Shown here: piece by piece, positions 25,832 through 34,310 of the stretch
Numbering within the stretch: position 1 is the first letter of the stretch
Layout of the letters: every line of letters starts with the position of its first letter
NCBI GenBank assembly: GCA_963806455.1
Contig: CAWDXZ010000001.1
Coordinates: forward strand, 310,001-374,000
Length of the DNA stretch: 64,000 nt
Reading direction: 5' to 3'
DNA from: Bog-756 sp963806455
GTDB lineage: Bacteria; Actinomycetota; Acidimicrobiia; Acidimicrobiales; RAAP-2
Notes under the pieces: model-generated
What the model was told of the DNA's origin: nothing
The model's input: only the letters and a program-made list of their open reading frames with translations
Database searches by the model: none
Translations under genes and position numbers: made by a program

Positions 25832-26656
25832 TTAGAAATGGAACCCGTAGTCGTGGATGGTCCCACTGGCCACCAGCCGGACGTACAGATCGGAGAAGGC
25901 CACGAAGACCAGGCTCATCCAGGCGAACAGCATGTGCCGGGCATTGAGCGGGCTCAGGGTCTTCCAGACCCTGTAGCGCACGGGTGCCCGGGAGAACTGC
26001 TTCACGCCCCCGCCGCACAGGTGGCGACAGGCGTGGCAGCTGAGCGAGTACAGCCACAGGAGGGTGGCGTTGATCAACAGCACGGCCGTGCCCACGGAGA
26101 ACCCGATCCCCACCCCGGGTTGCCGGAAGGCCACGATGGCGTCGATGGTGAGGATGACGTTGAGGACCAGGCCGAAGTAGAAGAAGTAACGGTGGAGGTT
26201 CTGCAGCAGCAGGGGGAAGCGCGTCTCGCCGGTGTAGGCGCCGTGGCCGTCCGAGACGGCGCAGGCCGGGGGGGCCAGCCAGAAGGACCGGTAGTACGCC
26301 TTCCGGTAGTAGTAGCAGGTGAGGCGGAAGCCGAGCGGGAAGATGAGGATCAGCAGGGCGGGTGAGATGGTCCACCACGAGATGACGGTGCCGGGATGGC
26401 TCCCGGGCACACAGCTGGCGGTGAGGCACGGCGAGTAGAAGGGCGAGATCAGGTCGCGGTGCTGGGCGGCCCCGACGTAGTAGTTCTTGTTCACGAACGC
26501 CGCATAGGTGGAGTAGGCCACGAAGGCCGTGAGCACGGTCACGGTGACCGCAGGCTGGACCCAGTACCGGTCCTTCCGGAGCGTCGGGACGTCGGGGCCG
26601 CCCCGGCTCCCGCCCAGTACGACCGGGGTTGCGGTGGCCTCCTCCAGCGTGGTCAA
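25832..26656 (-). CDS. sdhC: Succinate dehydrogenase membrane anchor subunit
   Basis: 274 residues with about five membrane segments (near residues 35-55, 95-115, 150-172, 185-207, 245-265). The distinctive SLSCHACRHLCGGG segment and several Tyr/His residues fit the single long anchor of the Sdh1-type complex rather than separate SdhC and SdhD. It binds quinone and possibly haem. The TTG start at 26656 is supported by GGGAGAGA 5-12 nt upstream (26661-26668). First gene of the sdh operon, 13 nt before sdhA, divergent from the AAA+ gene across 246 bp. Confidence 0.85.
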   Translation of the reverse strand: MTTLEEATATPVVLGGSRGGPDVPTLRKDRYWVQPAVTVTVLTAFVAYSTYAAFVNKNYYVGAAQHRDLISPFYSPCLTASCVPGSHPGTVISWWTISPALLILIFPLGFRLTCYYYRKAYYRSFWLAPPACAVSDGHGAYTGETRFPLLLQNLHRYFFYFGLVLNVILTIDAIVAFRQPGVGIGFSVGTAVLLINATLLWLYSLSCHACRHLCGGGVKQFSRAPVRYRVWKTLSPLNARHMLFAWMSLVFVAFSDLYVRLVASGTIHDYGFHF

Positions 26657-26889
26657 GACGTCTCTCCCTCATGCGGCCTCGTCCGGCCGCCTCGCGCGCA
26701 GGTCCAGGGCCTCTGGGCCGCTGACGGACCCTCATCTTTCCATCCCGGCGCCCCGGTTGCGAAACATGGGGTTCACGCTGCCCGCCGCCCCCGGGGCCGA
26801 TGGCCCGGACCCGGGGTGGTGCCGGTCACCACCTCCACCAGGGCCCTCGTGCCGGCGGGCTCGACGCACCGGCGCCCGACCGTGCCGCG

Positions 26890-26895
26890 TAGGCT
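26890..26895 (+). promoter_or_regulatory. -10 box before the AAA+ ATPase gene
   Basis: TAGGCT lies 7 nt before the ATG at 26903, with no Shine-Dalgarno. Confidence 0.55.
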
Positions 26896-26902
26896 CGCGC
26901 CC

Positions 26903-28411
26903 ATGAGCAACCCGGAGCCCATCGACGACACGGACGCCCCCGAGCCCGCCCTGGACCCGGCGGCCAGGCTGACCCCTGCTCCGGACATCTCGACGCTCGG
27001 CCGGCTGCGGGCAGCGGGCTGGCGTTCGATACCGGTGGCCGAGGAGATCAGGCGGAACGCGTCGGCTCGCATCGCCGCCGGCCGGCCCCTGGTCACCGGG
27101 GTGCTCGGCTTCGAGGACTCCGTCCTGCCCCAGCTGGAGAACGCCCTGTTGGCCGGGCACGACGTCATCCTGTTGGGCGAGCGGGGCCAGGCCAAGACCC
27201 GCATCATCCGCTCCCTGGTCGGCCTGCTCGACGAATGGCTCCCGATCGTGTCCCACTCCGAGATCAACGACGACCCGTACCACCCCGTCTCCCGGTTCGC
27301 CAAGGACCTGCTGGCCGAAGCGGGGGACGACCTGCCCGTGTCGTGGGTCCATCGCAGCGATCGTTACGGCGAGAAGCTGGCCACCCCGGACACCTCCATC
27401 GCCGACCTCATCGGCGAGGTCGACCCCATCCGGGTGGCCGAGGGTCGCTACCTCTCCGACGAGCTCACCATCCACTACGGCCTGGTCCCGAGGCTCAACC
27501 GGGGCATCTTCGCCGTCAACGAGCTCCCCGACCTGGCCGAGCGCATCCAGGTCGGGTTGCTCAACGTGCTCGAGGAGCGGGATGTCCAGATCCGCGGCCA
27601 CCGGGTGCGCCTGCCCCTCGACATCGTGCTGGTGGCCACGGCCAATCCCGAGGACTACACCAACCGCGGACGGATCATCACCCCCCTGAAGGACCGCTTC
27701 GGCGCCCAGATCCGCACCCACTACCCGTCGGACGCCGCCACCGAGCTCCGGATCGCCGAGCTCGAAGCCAGCCTGCCCGGACGGGGTGGGCGGCCCGGGC
27801 GGGGCGACGACGGCAACGCCCCCCAGGTGGGGGTGCCCGACTTCATGGCCGAGGTGGTGGCCGAGCTGAGCCAGCTGGCCCGTCAGAGCCCGCACCTCAA
27901 CCAGCGCTCGGGCGTCTCGGTCCGCCTGACCATCGCCAACTACGAGACGCTGGTGGCCAACGCCACCCGCCGTGCCCTGCGCAACGGCGAGGCCGACGCC
28001 GTGCCCCGCATCTCGGACCTGCAGGCCCTGGTCTCGTCCACCCAGGGCAAGGTCGAGATCGAGTCGCTCGAGGAGGGCCGCGAGGAGGTCCTCCTCGCCC
28101 AGCTGGTGTCGGCCGCCGTGCTCCTCGTGTTCCGCCGTAGGGTCCAGCTGGCCGACCCCCAGGCCGTGGTGGCGTCCTTCTCGGCCGACACCGTGGTGCA
28201 CGCCGGGGACGACCTGCCGGCCTCCGCCTACGCCGGCACGCTCGCGTCGATGCCGGCCCTCTCCGCCCCGGTCGGGGCGCTCACCGGCGGGTCGGAGGAC
28301 CCCGGCGTGGTGGCCAGTGCCCTGGAGTTCCTACTGGAGGGCCTCCACCTGACCAAACGGCTCAACAAGGAGGCGGCCGGCTCGCGGGCGACCTATCGGG
28401 GCCGAGGATGA
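26903..28411 (+). CDS. AAA+ ATPase of the Mg-chelatase/MoxR type
   Basis: 502 residues. After an acidic Pro-rich N-terminus, Walker A is LLGERGQAKTR (about residue 91), the Walker B region is GIFAVNELPDLAERIQ (Asn-Glu instead of the usual Asp-Glu), and sensor 1 is VATANPEDYTNRGRII. The lid domain has NQRSGVSVRLTIANYE. It overlaps the VWA gene by 4 nt, so they probably act as a pair that remodels a client protein, as in MoxR/VWA systems; no chelatase H subunit is near. M. tuberculosis Rv0958-Rv0959 is a comparable pair after purH. Confidence 0.85.
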   Translation: MSNPEPIDDTDAPEPALDPAARLTPAPDISTLGRLRAAGWRSIPVAEEIRRNASARIAAGRPLVTGVLGFEDSVLPQLENALLAGHDVILLGERGQAKTRIIRSLVGLLDEWLPIVSHSEINDDPYHPVSRFAKDLLAEAGDDLPVSWVHRSDRYGEKLATPDTSIADLIGEVDPIRVAEGRYLSDELTIHYGLVPRLNRGIFAVNELPDLAERIQVGLLNVLEERDVQIRGHRVRLPLDIVLVATANPEDYTNRGRIITPLKDRFGAQIRTHYPSDAATELRIAELEASLPGRGGRPGRGDDGNAPQVGVPDFMAEVVAELSQLARQSPHLNQRSGVSVRLTIANYETLVANATRRALRNGEADAVPRISDLQALVSSTQGKVEIESLEEGREEVLLAQLVSAAVLLVFRRRVQLADPQAVVASFSADTVVHAGDDLPASAYAGTLASMPALSAPVGALTGGSEDPGVVASALEFLLEGLHLTKRLNKEAAGSRATYRGRG

Positions 28412-30441
28412 CCTGGCGGTTCGACTACCGGCGCTGGGACGGCTCCCAGGACTCGGAGGTCGACGACACCGACGGGGTGCTGTCACAGCTGACCGACGAC
28501 CTGCTGGCCAACGGTGACATGCACGAGGCGCTGCAGCGGATGCTCAACCGGGGGTGGCGCACCCCCGACGGCGGTCAGGTCCAGGGCCTGCGGGATCTGC
28601 TCGACCAGCTCCGTCTGGAACGCGAAGAGCAGCTCGAACGCGGCGATCTCGGAGGCGCCTACCGGGAAGTGGCCGAGGAGCTGCAGGAGGTGCTGGCCGA
28701 GGAGCGCCTGGGCATCGACCAGCTGGAGGAGGATGCCCGCGCCTCGGGGGACGAGCGGCGCCAGGAGGTCACCGCCGAGGTGGCCGACGAGCGGCGGATG
28801 CAGCTCGACCTGCTGCCCAGCGACCTGGCCGGCACGGTGCGCGGGCTCCAGAGCTACGAGTTCGTGTCGTCCGAGGCCCGGCAGCACTTCGAGGACCTCA
28901 TGGAGCGACTGCGCGAGGAGGTGGCCAAGACCTACTTCGAGCAGATGTCCGAGGCGCTCTCCAACCCCGACCCGGCGCAGCTCAACCACATGCGCGAGGC
29001 CTTCGACGCGCTCAACCGGATGATCGAGCAGCGAGAGACCGGCGAGCCGATCGACCCCACCTTCGAGTCGTTCATGGAGCAGTTCGGGGACCTGTTCCCC
29101 GGCAATCCGTCCGACCTGGACGAGCTGCTGGAGCAGCTGGCGGCCCGGATGGCCGCCGCCCAGGCCATGTGGAACTCCATGTCGCCGGAGCAGCGGGCCC
29201 AGCTCCAGGGCCTGGCCGAGTCACTGCTCGAGGACCTCGATCTCCGCTGGCAGGTCGACCGCCTGGCCGGCAACCTGCAGCGGGCGTTCCCCGACGCCGG
29301 CTGGGAGCAGCGGTTCCGGTTCCGGGGCGACGATCCGATGGGCATGGGGGAGGGGACCGATGCCGCCGCCCGGCTGCGCGACCTCGACGAGTTGGAGAGC
29401 TTCCTGCGGTCGGCCAACAGCCCGGCGTCCCTGGCCGAGGTCGATCTCGACAAGGTGAGGCGTCACCTCGGGGACGATGCCGCCAACTCGATCGACCGCC
29501 TCTCCAAGCTGGCCAAGCAGCTGGCCGACGCCGGGCTCATCGACCAGCGCGAGGGGCGGTTCGAACTGACCCCGAAGGGGATCCGTCGCATCGGGCAGCA
29601 GGCCCTCTCCGACCTGTTCGCCCAGCTCGACAAGGACCGGGTGGGCACCCATCGGACCACCTGGTCGGGGGCCGGGCACGACCGGGAGGAGACCACCAAG
29701 CCCTACGAGTTCGGTGACCCCTTCAACCTGGACCTCACCCGCACCGTGCACAACGCGGTGCGGCGGTCCGGAAGCGGCGTCCCCGTCCGGCTGGCGCCCA
29801 ACGACTTCGAGGTGGTCGAGACGGAGGCGCTCACCCGCTCGGCAACCGTCCTGCTCCTCGACCTCTCGTTGTCCATGCCGATGCGCGACAACTTCGTGCC
29901 GGCCAAGAAGATGGCCCTCGCCCTGCACACCCTCATCGCGTCGCGGTTCCCCCGCGACTATCTCGGTCTGGTCGGCTTCTCGGAGGTGGCCCGGGTCATC
30001 GAGGCCGAGGACCTGCCCACGGTGAGCTGGGACTACGTCTACGGCACCAACTTGCAGCACGGCCTCATCCTGGCCCGCAAGATGCTGGCCCATCAGCCCG
30101 GGACCAAGCAGATCATCCTGGTCACCGACGGGGAGCCGACCGCCCACGTGATCCCCGATGCCGACGGGGTCGGCTACGACGTCTACTTCAACTACCCGCC
30201 GGTCCCCGAGACACTCGAGGTGACCCTGGCCGAAGTGCTGCGGTGCACCCGGGCGGGCATCACCATCAACACGTTCCTCCTCGACCCCGACCGCGGGCTC
30301 CAGGGCTTCGTCGAGCAGCTGGCCCGCATCAACCGGGGGAGGACGTTCGCCACCTCGCCCGGCGAATTGGGCGATTACGTGCTGGTCGACTTCCTGGCCC
30401 ACAAGACGGCCGTGCGAGGCCGGCGCCGCCGGGCCGGCTGA
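28408..30441 (+). CDS. VWA-domain protein, partner of the AAA+ ATPase
   Basis: 677 residues. An N-terminal 350-residue acidic helical region (many Glu/Gln/Leu heptads) leads to a winged-helix-like stretch (FELTPKGIRRIGQQAL), then a C-terminal von Willebrand A domain with MIDAS DLSLSMPMRDN, Thr in YGTNLQHGL, and VTDGEPTAH. In AAA+/VWA pairs the VWA subunit binds the substrate in a metal-dependent way. ATG overlaps the ATPase stop (ATGA). Length and order match Rv0959 (672 aa) of M. tuberculosis. Function unknown in both. Confidence 0.85.
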   Translation: MTWRFDYRRWDGSQDSEVDDTDGVLSQLTDDLLANGDMHEALQRMLNRGWRTPDGGQVQGLRDLLDQLRLEREEQLERGDLGGAYREVAEELQEVLAEERLGIDQLEEDARASGDERRQEVTAEVADERRMQLDLLPSDLAGTVRGLQSYEFVSSEARQHFEDLMERLREEVAKTYFEQMSEALSNPDPAQLNHMREAFDALNRMIEQRETGEPIDPTFESFMEQFGDLFPGNPSDLDELLEQLAARMAAAQAMWNSMSPEQRAQLQGLAESLLEDLDLRWQVDRLAGNLQRAFPDAGWEQRFRFRGDDPMGMGEGTDAAARLRDLDELESFLRSANSPASLAEVDLDKVRRHLGDDAANSIDRLSKLAKQLADAGLIDQREGRFELTPKGIRRIGQQALSDLFAQLDKDRVGTHRTTWSGAGHDREETTKPYEFGDPFNLDLTRTVHNAVRRSGSGVPVRLAPNDFEVVETEALTRSATVLLLDLSLSMPMRDNFVPAKKMALALHTLIASRFPRDYLGLVGFSEVARVIEAEDLPTVSWDYVYGTNLQHGLILARKMLAHQPGTKQIILVTDGEPTAHVIPDADGVGYDVYFNYPPVPETLEVTLAEVLRCTRAGITINTFLLDPDRGLQGFVEQLARINRGRTFATSPGELGDYVLVDFLAHKTAVRGRRRRAG

Positions 30442-30753
30442 GCTCGCCGGATCCCGGCGTCGGATCCCCATCCGGGATCCTCCCGGGTCGTCGTACCTGG
30501 TCAGAGGGCGGAACTCGGTGGTGGCGGCCACCCCCGCCCTCCGCCCGGCCGGGTCTCCGGCCGGGGTCACCGGCCGGCTGCGCCCACCGGCGGGGGACCG
30601 GACCGACCCGGGCTCCCCATCGTCGGGCCCGTTCGCAAGCAGGTTTTTCTTGCGTTTGCCCTTCGGATAGTGAAAGATGACATATCTGTAGTTACATCCG
30701 TGCTATGCGATTGCACCGGAAATCGCGTGGATGAGTGGGAGGGAGACCCGTCA
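30442..30753. other. 312-bp intergenic region before whiB
   Basis: The first half is GC-rich and shows nothing clear. From about 30630 the DNA is unusually AT-rich for this genome. It has CGCAAG/CTTGCG arms (30633-30638 and 30649-30654) and a TGTAGTTACA symmetric element near 30687-30696. This looks like a regulated whiB promoter and leader, but no -35/-10 pair with standard spacing was found. Confidence 0.5.
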
Positions 30754-31035
30754 ATGGACATGGTGTCATTGATGTATGGACCCCAGGAGCGCAGCTGGCA
30801 GACCAGGGCGAACTGCATGGGTGTCGACCCCGATCTTTTCTTCCCCGAGCGGGGAGCCTCGACCCGCGAGGCCAAAGAGGTGTGCCGGGGGTGCGTGGTC
30901 CGCGACGACTGCCTCGAATATGCCCTGGCCAACGGCGAGAAGTTCGGCATCTGGGGTGGGCTCTCCGAGCGCGAGCGGCGCCGCCTCCGCCGGCAGCGGG
31001 CCATGCAGCGCCGCGCCGCCAGCAACGTGTCCTAG
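30754..31035 (+). CDS. WhiB-family iron-sulfur transcription factor
   Basis: 93 residues. Four conserved Cys (ANCMG, then VCRGCVVRDDC) bind a [4Fe-4S] cluster; the GIWGGLSERERR turn and a basic C-terminal tail (RRRLRRQRAMQRR) bind DNA and sigma. The family controls cell division, redox and antibiotic responses in actinobacteria. The arrangement and length are nearest WhiB2/WhmD, but subtype is not certain. ATG at 30754 follows GGGAGGGAGA at 30738-30747. The long AT-rich upstream region suggests complex control. Confidence 0.9.
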   Translation: MDMVSLMYGPQERSWQTRANCMGVDPDLFFPERGASTREAKEVCRGCVVRDDCLEYALANGEKFGIWGGLSERERRRLRRQRAMQRRAASNVS

Positions 31036-31058
31036 CCCGGGGCCCTCGGCGTCCCCCG

Positions 31059-31988
31059 CTAGGCGGGCGGCGCCCCGGGGCCGTCCCCGGTCAGCTCGTG
31101 CCCCTTGGCCGCCATCCGGCCCTCGATGGTGCGGTCCTCGTCCAGGTCGAGCTCCGGCCAGCGGTGTCGGGGCACCCGTCGGAGGACGGCTGCCGGCACC
31201 AGGCCCACCAGCTCGCCCCGCACCGCTGAGCACCCGCCGGCCTCGGCCCGGGCCGCCACCGTGTCGTACAGGTTGGCCAGCGGCACCGCCGCCGGGTCGG
31301 TTAGGTTGAAGCTGACCTGGGCCCCCTCGCCGACGGCCAGCCCGAGGGCGCGCACGCCGTCCCCGCGCAAACTGGTGGCGATGGCCCGGGCCGCCGACAC
31401 CGCCGCCGGGTGGGCACCGCCGCCGGCGGCCCCGACGTCGTCGGTGATCCATACGTTGTAGGCGACGAGCACCGGCCGGGCGCCCACCGCGCAGGCGCCC
31501 GCCGTCGGGTGGGGCTCGCCCGGGCCCGAGTCGGGCCGCAGCGGGCGGAAGGCGGTGCGGCGCAATTCGGGGAGGGACCGCTCCGGGCCGTACAGGAAGC
31601 AGGGCAGATCGAGCCGGTCACCGGCCCAGCGGGCCAAGCGGTTCCGGGCCCCGACGGCGTGTTCCGGAGGAGGGCCTGGAGGGCCGGCCGCCGGAGGGCC
31701 GCCCAACGGCACGAAGGGGACCACGTCGGCGGCGCCGAATCTGGGATGGACACCTCGATGGTGGCGCAGGTCGATCCGCGCCACCGCAACGGTGACCACC
31801 CGCCTGGCCGCCGCCTCGACCGCGTCCGGGCTGCCTCCGAGGGTCAGGACCGTCCGGTCGTGCTCACCGTCGGAGTGGACGTCGAGGACCTCGTCCGCCC
31901 CCGCCACCACGAGCTCGTCGATGACCGGGGTACGACGCCCTTCGCTGATGTTGACGACACACTCGACCAGCGTCCCGCGGTCGACCAC
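31059..31988 (-). CDS. Glutamate formiminotransferase domain protein (FTCD N-terminal type)
   Basis: 309 residues. Starts GTLVECVVNISEGRR and contains HRGVHPRFGAADVVPFVPLG, with the catalytic His in HPRFGA, then LPCFLYG and AYNVWI. The formiminotransferase domain alone is present; the cyclodeaminase domain of eukaryotic FTCD is missing. It would transfer a formimino group from formiminoglutamate to THF in histidine breakdown, though no hut genes are in the window. GTG at 31988 was chosen as the domain starts there. It lies 40 nt after a whiB gene on the same strand. Confidence 0.82.
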   Translation of the reverse strand: MVDRGTLVECVVNISEGRRTPVIDELVVAGADEVLDVHSDGEHDRTVLTLGGSPDAVEAAARRVVTVAVARIDLRHHRGVHPRFGAADVVPFVPLGGPPAAGPPGPPPEHAVGARNRLARWAGDRLDLPCFLYGPERSLPELRRTAFRPLRPDSGPGEPHPTAGACAVGARPVLVAYNVWITDDVGAAGGGAHPAAVSAARAIATSLRGDGVRALGLAVGEGAQVSFNLTDPAAVPLANLYDTVAARAEAGGCSAVRGELVGLVPAAVLRRVPRHRWPELDLDEDRTIEGRMAAKGHELTGDGPGAPPA

Positions 31989-32028
31989 GTCGGCCAGGCT
32001 CAGGCGTCGGGCCCGGCGGTGCTGGCGC

Positions 32029-32271
32029 TCAGACGGAGACCGCCCGGCCGACCCGGCGGCGGCGCAGGATCCGGCGCCGCTCACGCTCTGACTTGCCGCC
32101 CCAGACCCCATGGTCCACCCGCTCGTCGAGGGCGTACTGGAGGCAGGCATCGGCCACCGGGCACTCGGCGCAGATCCGCTGGGCGGCCTGGACGCCGACG
32201 CCGTCGCTCGGGAAGAAAATGGAGGGTGAGAGCTCCTTGCACTTCCCCACGCTCATCCATTCCGTGTCCAT
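32029..32271 (-). CDS. Second WhiB-family transcription factor
   Basis: 80 residues. Cys in VGKCKEL, then ICAECPVADAC (the C-x2-C-x5-C ligands), GVWGGKSERERRR and a very basic tail RRRRVGRAVSV. Full set of cluster ligands present. ATG at 32271 was chosen because GGAGGG precedes it (32275-32280); an upstream ATG at 32283 has no ribosome site. It precedes the formiminotransferase gene on the same strand and is divergent from htrA. It is the second whiB within 1.3 kb. Confidence 0.88.
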   Translation of the reverse strand: MDTEWMSVGKCKELSPSIFFPSDGVGVQAAQRICAECPVADACLQYALDERVDHGVWGGKSERERRRILRRRRVGRAVSV

Positions 32272-32404
32272 TGATCCCTCCATCGATTTTTGAGGAGGCC
32301 GCGGTGGGCTTTGAGTGATGGGCAATCCCTGTGGCCGCCGCCTTCCGTTGCCCCACTAGTCTCGCATTTCGAACTGTTCTGCCGTGCGAAATGGGCCGGT
32401 ATTG

Positions 32405-33880
32405 ATGGAATCCTCACAATTTTCTTATGAGGCACCAGGGCCTTCTTATGAAGGACCCGGCCGGGGGGATCCGGACCCTCCCCCCGTCGGCGGTTCCGGC
32501 GAGCCTCCGGCCCCCCCGCCGGCCCCCCCTGCGCCCCCCCAGAGCGTGCCGGCCGTCCTGCCGGTCCCCGGGCCCGGCCAGATGGCCGCCGCCCCGCCAC
32601 CCCCCCCGCCCTACGGCCAGCCACCCGGCTATCCGGTCTACGGCAGTGGGTACGGCCCGCCCGGGTACCTGCCCGCCTACCACTACCCCTACCAGGTGGC
32701 GGCGCCGTCCCGCGTGGTGCGCCACACGTTGGAACGGCGGACGTGGCTGTGGCTCGTGGTCCTCACCGCCGTGGTGGCTGCGCTGGTGGGGGGGCTGGTC
32801 GGGGCGGTGGTCGGGGCCGGCAGCCAGCAGACCATCGTGCGGACCTTCGCCCCCAACCGGAGCTTCATCATCCATCCCCAGGACGTCCAGGAGGTGCTGG
32901 CCAAGGTGGAGCCGGCCGTAGTCTCGATCGACAGCGAGTCGGGCGCCACGGGGAGCTCCGCCGGAGGTGACTTCGTGCAGGCGGCCGGCAGCGGGATGAT
33001 CATCACGCCGGACGGCGAAGTGCTGACCAACGATCATGTCATCGCCGGAGCCTCCTCGGTCACGGTGACGCTGTTCGGCCAGACGAAGGCCCTCTCGGCC
33101 CACGTGCTGGGGGCCGACCCGGCCGACGACCTGGCGCTGGTCCAGATCGACCAGGTCTCCGGCCTCCCCACCGTCACATTCGGCGATTCCTCACAGACCA
33201 GGGTGGGTGACTCCGTGCTGGCCATCGGGAACGCGCTGGCCCTGGCCGGAGGTCCGACGGTGACCGAGGGCATCGTGTCGGCGGAGAACCGGTCACTCTC
33301 GGCCCAGAACGACAGCGGCCAGACCGAGAACCTCAGTGGGCTGCTCCAGACCGATGCGGCCATCAACCCCGGCAACTCCGGTGGGCCCCTGGTCAACGCC
33401 GAGGCCCAGGTGGTGGGCATGAACACGGCGGTGGCCTCGAGCAGCACCGGCAATGCGCCCACCGAGAACATCGGCTTCGCCATCACCGTCGACTCGGTCA
33501 AGCCCCGATTGGCCCAGCTCCGCCAGGGTGGCGGCACCACGGGCACCACCTCACCCCAGAGCGTGGTGCCGGCCAACTCCGCCTACATCGGGGTCACGGT
33601 CGGTCCGGTGACTCCCGCGCTGCAGCAGCAGGACAACCTCACCCCATCGTCGGGAGCCCTCGTGCTGTCGGTGCAGTCGGGCAGCCCGGCCGACAAGGCG
33701 GCCCTCCAGGTCGACGACGTCATCATCGCCTTCAACGGGACCGCTATCCAGAGCCCCGACGACCTCACCACCGCCATCCACCCGCTCAAGCCGGGTGACC
33801 GCGTCACGCTCGGCATCTACCGGGGGACCACCCGCCTGAGCGTGCCGGTGACGCTCGAGGCCCGTCCGACCGGCGGGTAG
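32405..33880 (+). CDS. HtrA-type serine protease with PDZ domain, membrane-anchored
   Basis: 491 residues. A Pro/Gly/Tyr-rich cytoplasmic N-terminus (about 1-105) precedes one membrane segment (about 112-138), then a trypsin-like domain with the full triad: His211 (TNDHVIAG), Asp242 (DDLALVQID) and Ser325 (NPGNSGGPL). A single PDZ domain follows (AYIGVTVGPVTP to the end). It degrades or refolds misfolded proteins outside the membrane. ATG at 32405 is preferred to GTG 32384; neither has a clear Shine-Dalgarno. Compare the catalytically dead homologue at 35553-36878. Confidence 0.9.
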   Translation: MESSQFSYEAPGPSYEGPGRGDPDPPPVGGSGEPPAPPPAPPAPPQSVPAVLPVPGPGQMAAAPPPPPPYGQPPGYPVYGSGYGPPGYLPAYHYPYQVAAPSRVVRHTLERRTWLWLVVLTAVVAALVGGLVGAVVGAGSQQTIVRTFAPNRSFIIHPQDVQEVLAKVEPAVVSIDSESGATGSSAGGDFVQAAGSGMIITPDGEVLTNDHVIAGASSVTVTLFGQTKALSAHVLGADPADDLALVQIDQVSGLPTVTFGDSSQTRVGDSVLAIGNALALAGGPTVTEGIVSAENRSLSAQNDSGQTENLSGLLQTDAAINPGNSGGPLVNAEAQVVGMNTAVASSSTGNAPTENIGFAITVDSVKPRLAQLRQGGGTTGTTSPQSVVPANSAYIGVTVGPVTPALQQQDNLTPSSGALVLSVQSGSPADKAALQVDDVIIAFNGTAIQSPDDLTTAIHPLKPGDRVTLGIYRGTTRLSVPVTLEARPTGG

Positions 33881-33883
33881 GCT
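33878..33883 (+). promoter_or_regulatory. -10 box overlapping the htrA stop codon
   Basis: TAGGCT includes the TAG stop of htrA and lies 34 nt before the ATG at 33918, which has its own GAGGAGG at 33901-33907. It probably drives the small gene downstream. Confidence 0.4.
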
Positions 33884-33917
33884 CCGCTCTGCTGCGATCC
33901 GAGGAGGACCCACTGCC

Positions 33918-34274
33918 ATGACCCCGGTCACCGACGAAGAGATGCCTCCCGAGGAGGGAGAGGAGCCGCTTCCTCCGCTCGGTCACGCCCGGGTGGTGTA
34001 CCTCGGTCCGGTCGCGCCCCACTGGGAGGTTCGCTCCGACTACGGCGACCCCGCCCTCATCGAGGAGTTCCGGCGCCGCACCATGGCTCGGCTGGTCCTG
34101 CTGCCGCCGCACGATCCGCAGTACCGCCGCAATCGGGAGCGGGTGATCCGCGACGCCGAGCGCGAGCGGCTCACCCTCGAGTGGGACCTCGGGGTCCCCG
34201 AGGAGGAGGCGGTCGTTCCCGCGGCAGAGGCCCCGGTAGGCGAGGCCTCCGGCGACCCGATCGCCCCGTCCTGA
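33918..34274 (+). CDS. Conserved small acidic protein, function unknown
   Basis: 118 residues, not recognised. The Glu/Pro-rich start is followed by a compact core (ARVVYLGPVAPHWEVRSDYG, then EEFRRRTMARLVLLPPHDPQYRRNRERVIRDAERERL) and an acidic Ala/Glu tail. No signal peptide or membrane segment. GAGGAGG at 33901-33907 supports the ATG. It may be cotranscribed with or driven separately from htrA. The core looks ordered, so it is likely a real gene. Confidence 0.72.
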   Translation: MTPVTDEEMPPEEGEEPLPPLGHARVVYLGPVAPHWEVRSDYGDPALIEEFRRRTMARLVLLPPHDPQYRRNRERVIRDAERERLTLEWDLGVPEEEAVVPAAEAPVGEASGDPIAPS

Positions 34275-34310
34275 GCGGGACCGGCCGCGGGGCGACGAGC
34301 CCGGCGGCGA

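Noticed and set aside
26903..30441. Magnesium chelatase of (bacterio)chlorophyll synthesis
   Set aside because: No H subunit or pigment genes nearby; the AAA+/VWA pair fits the MoxR-like group.
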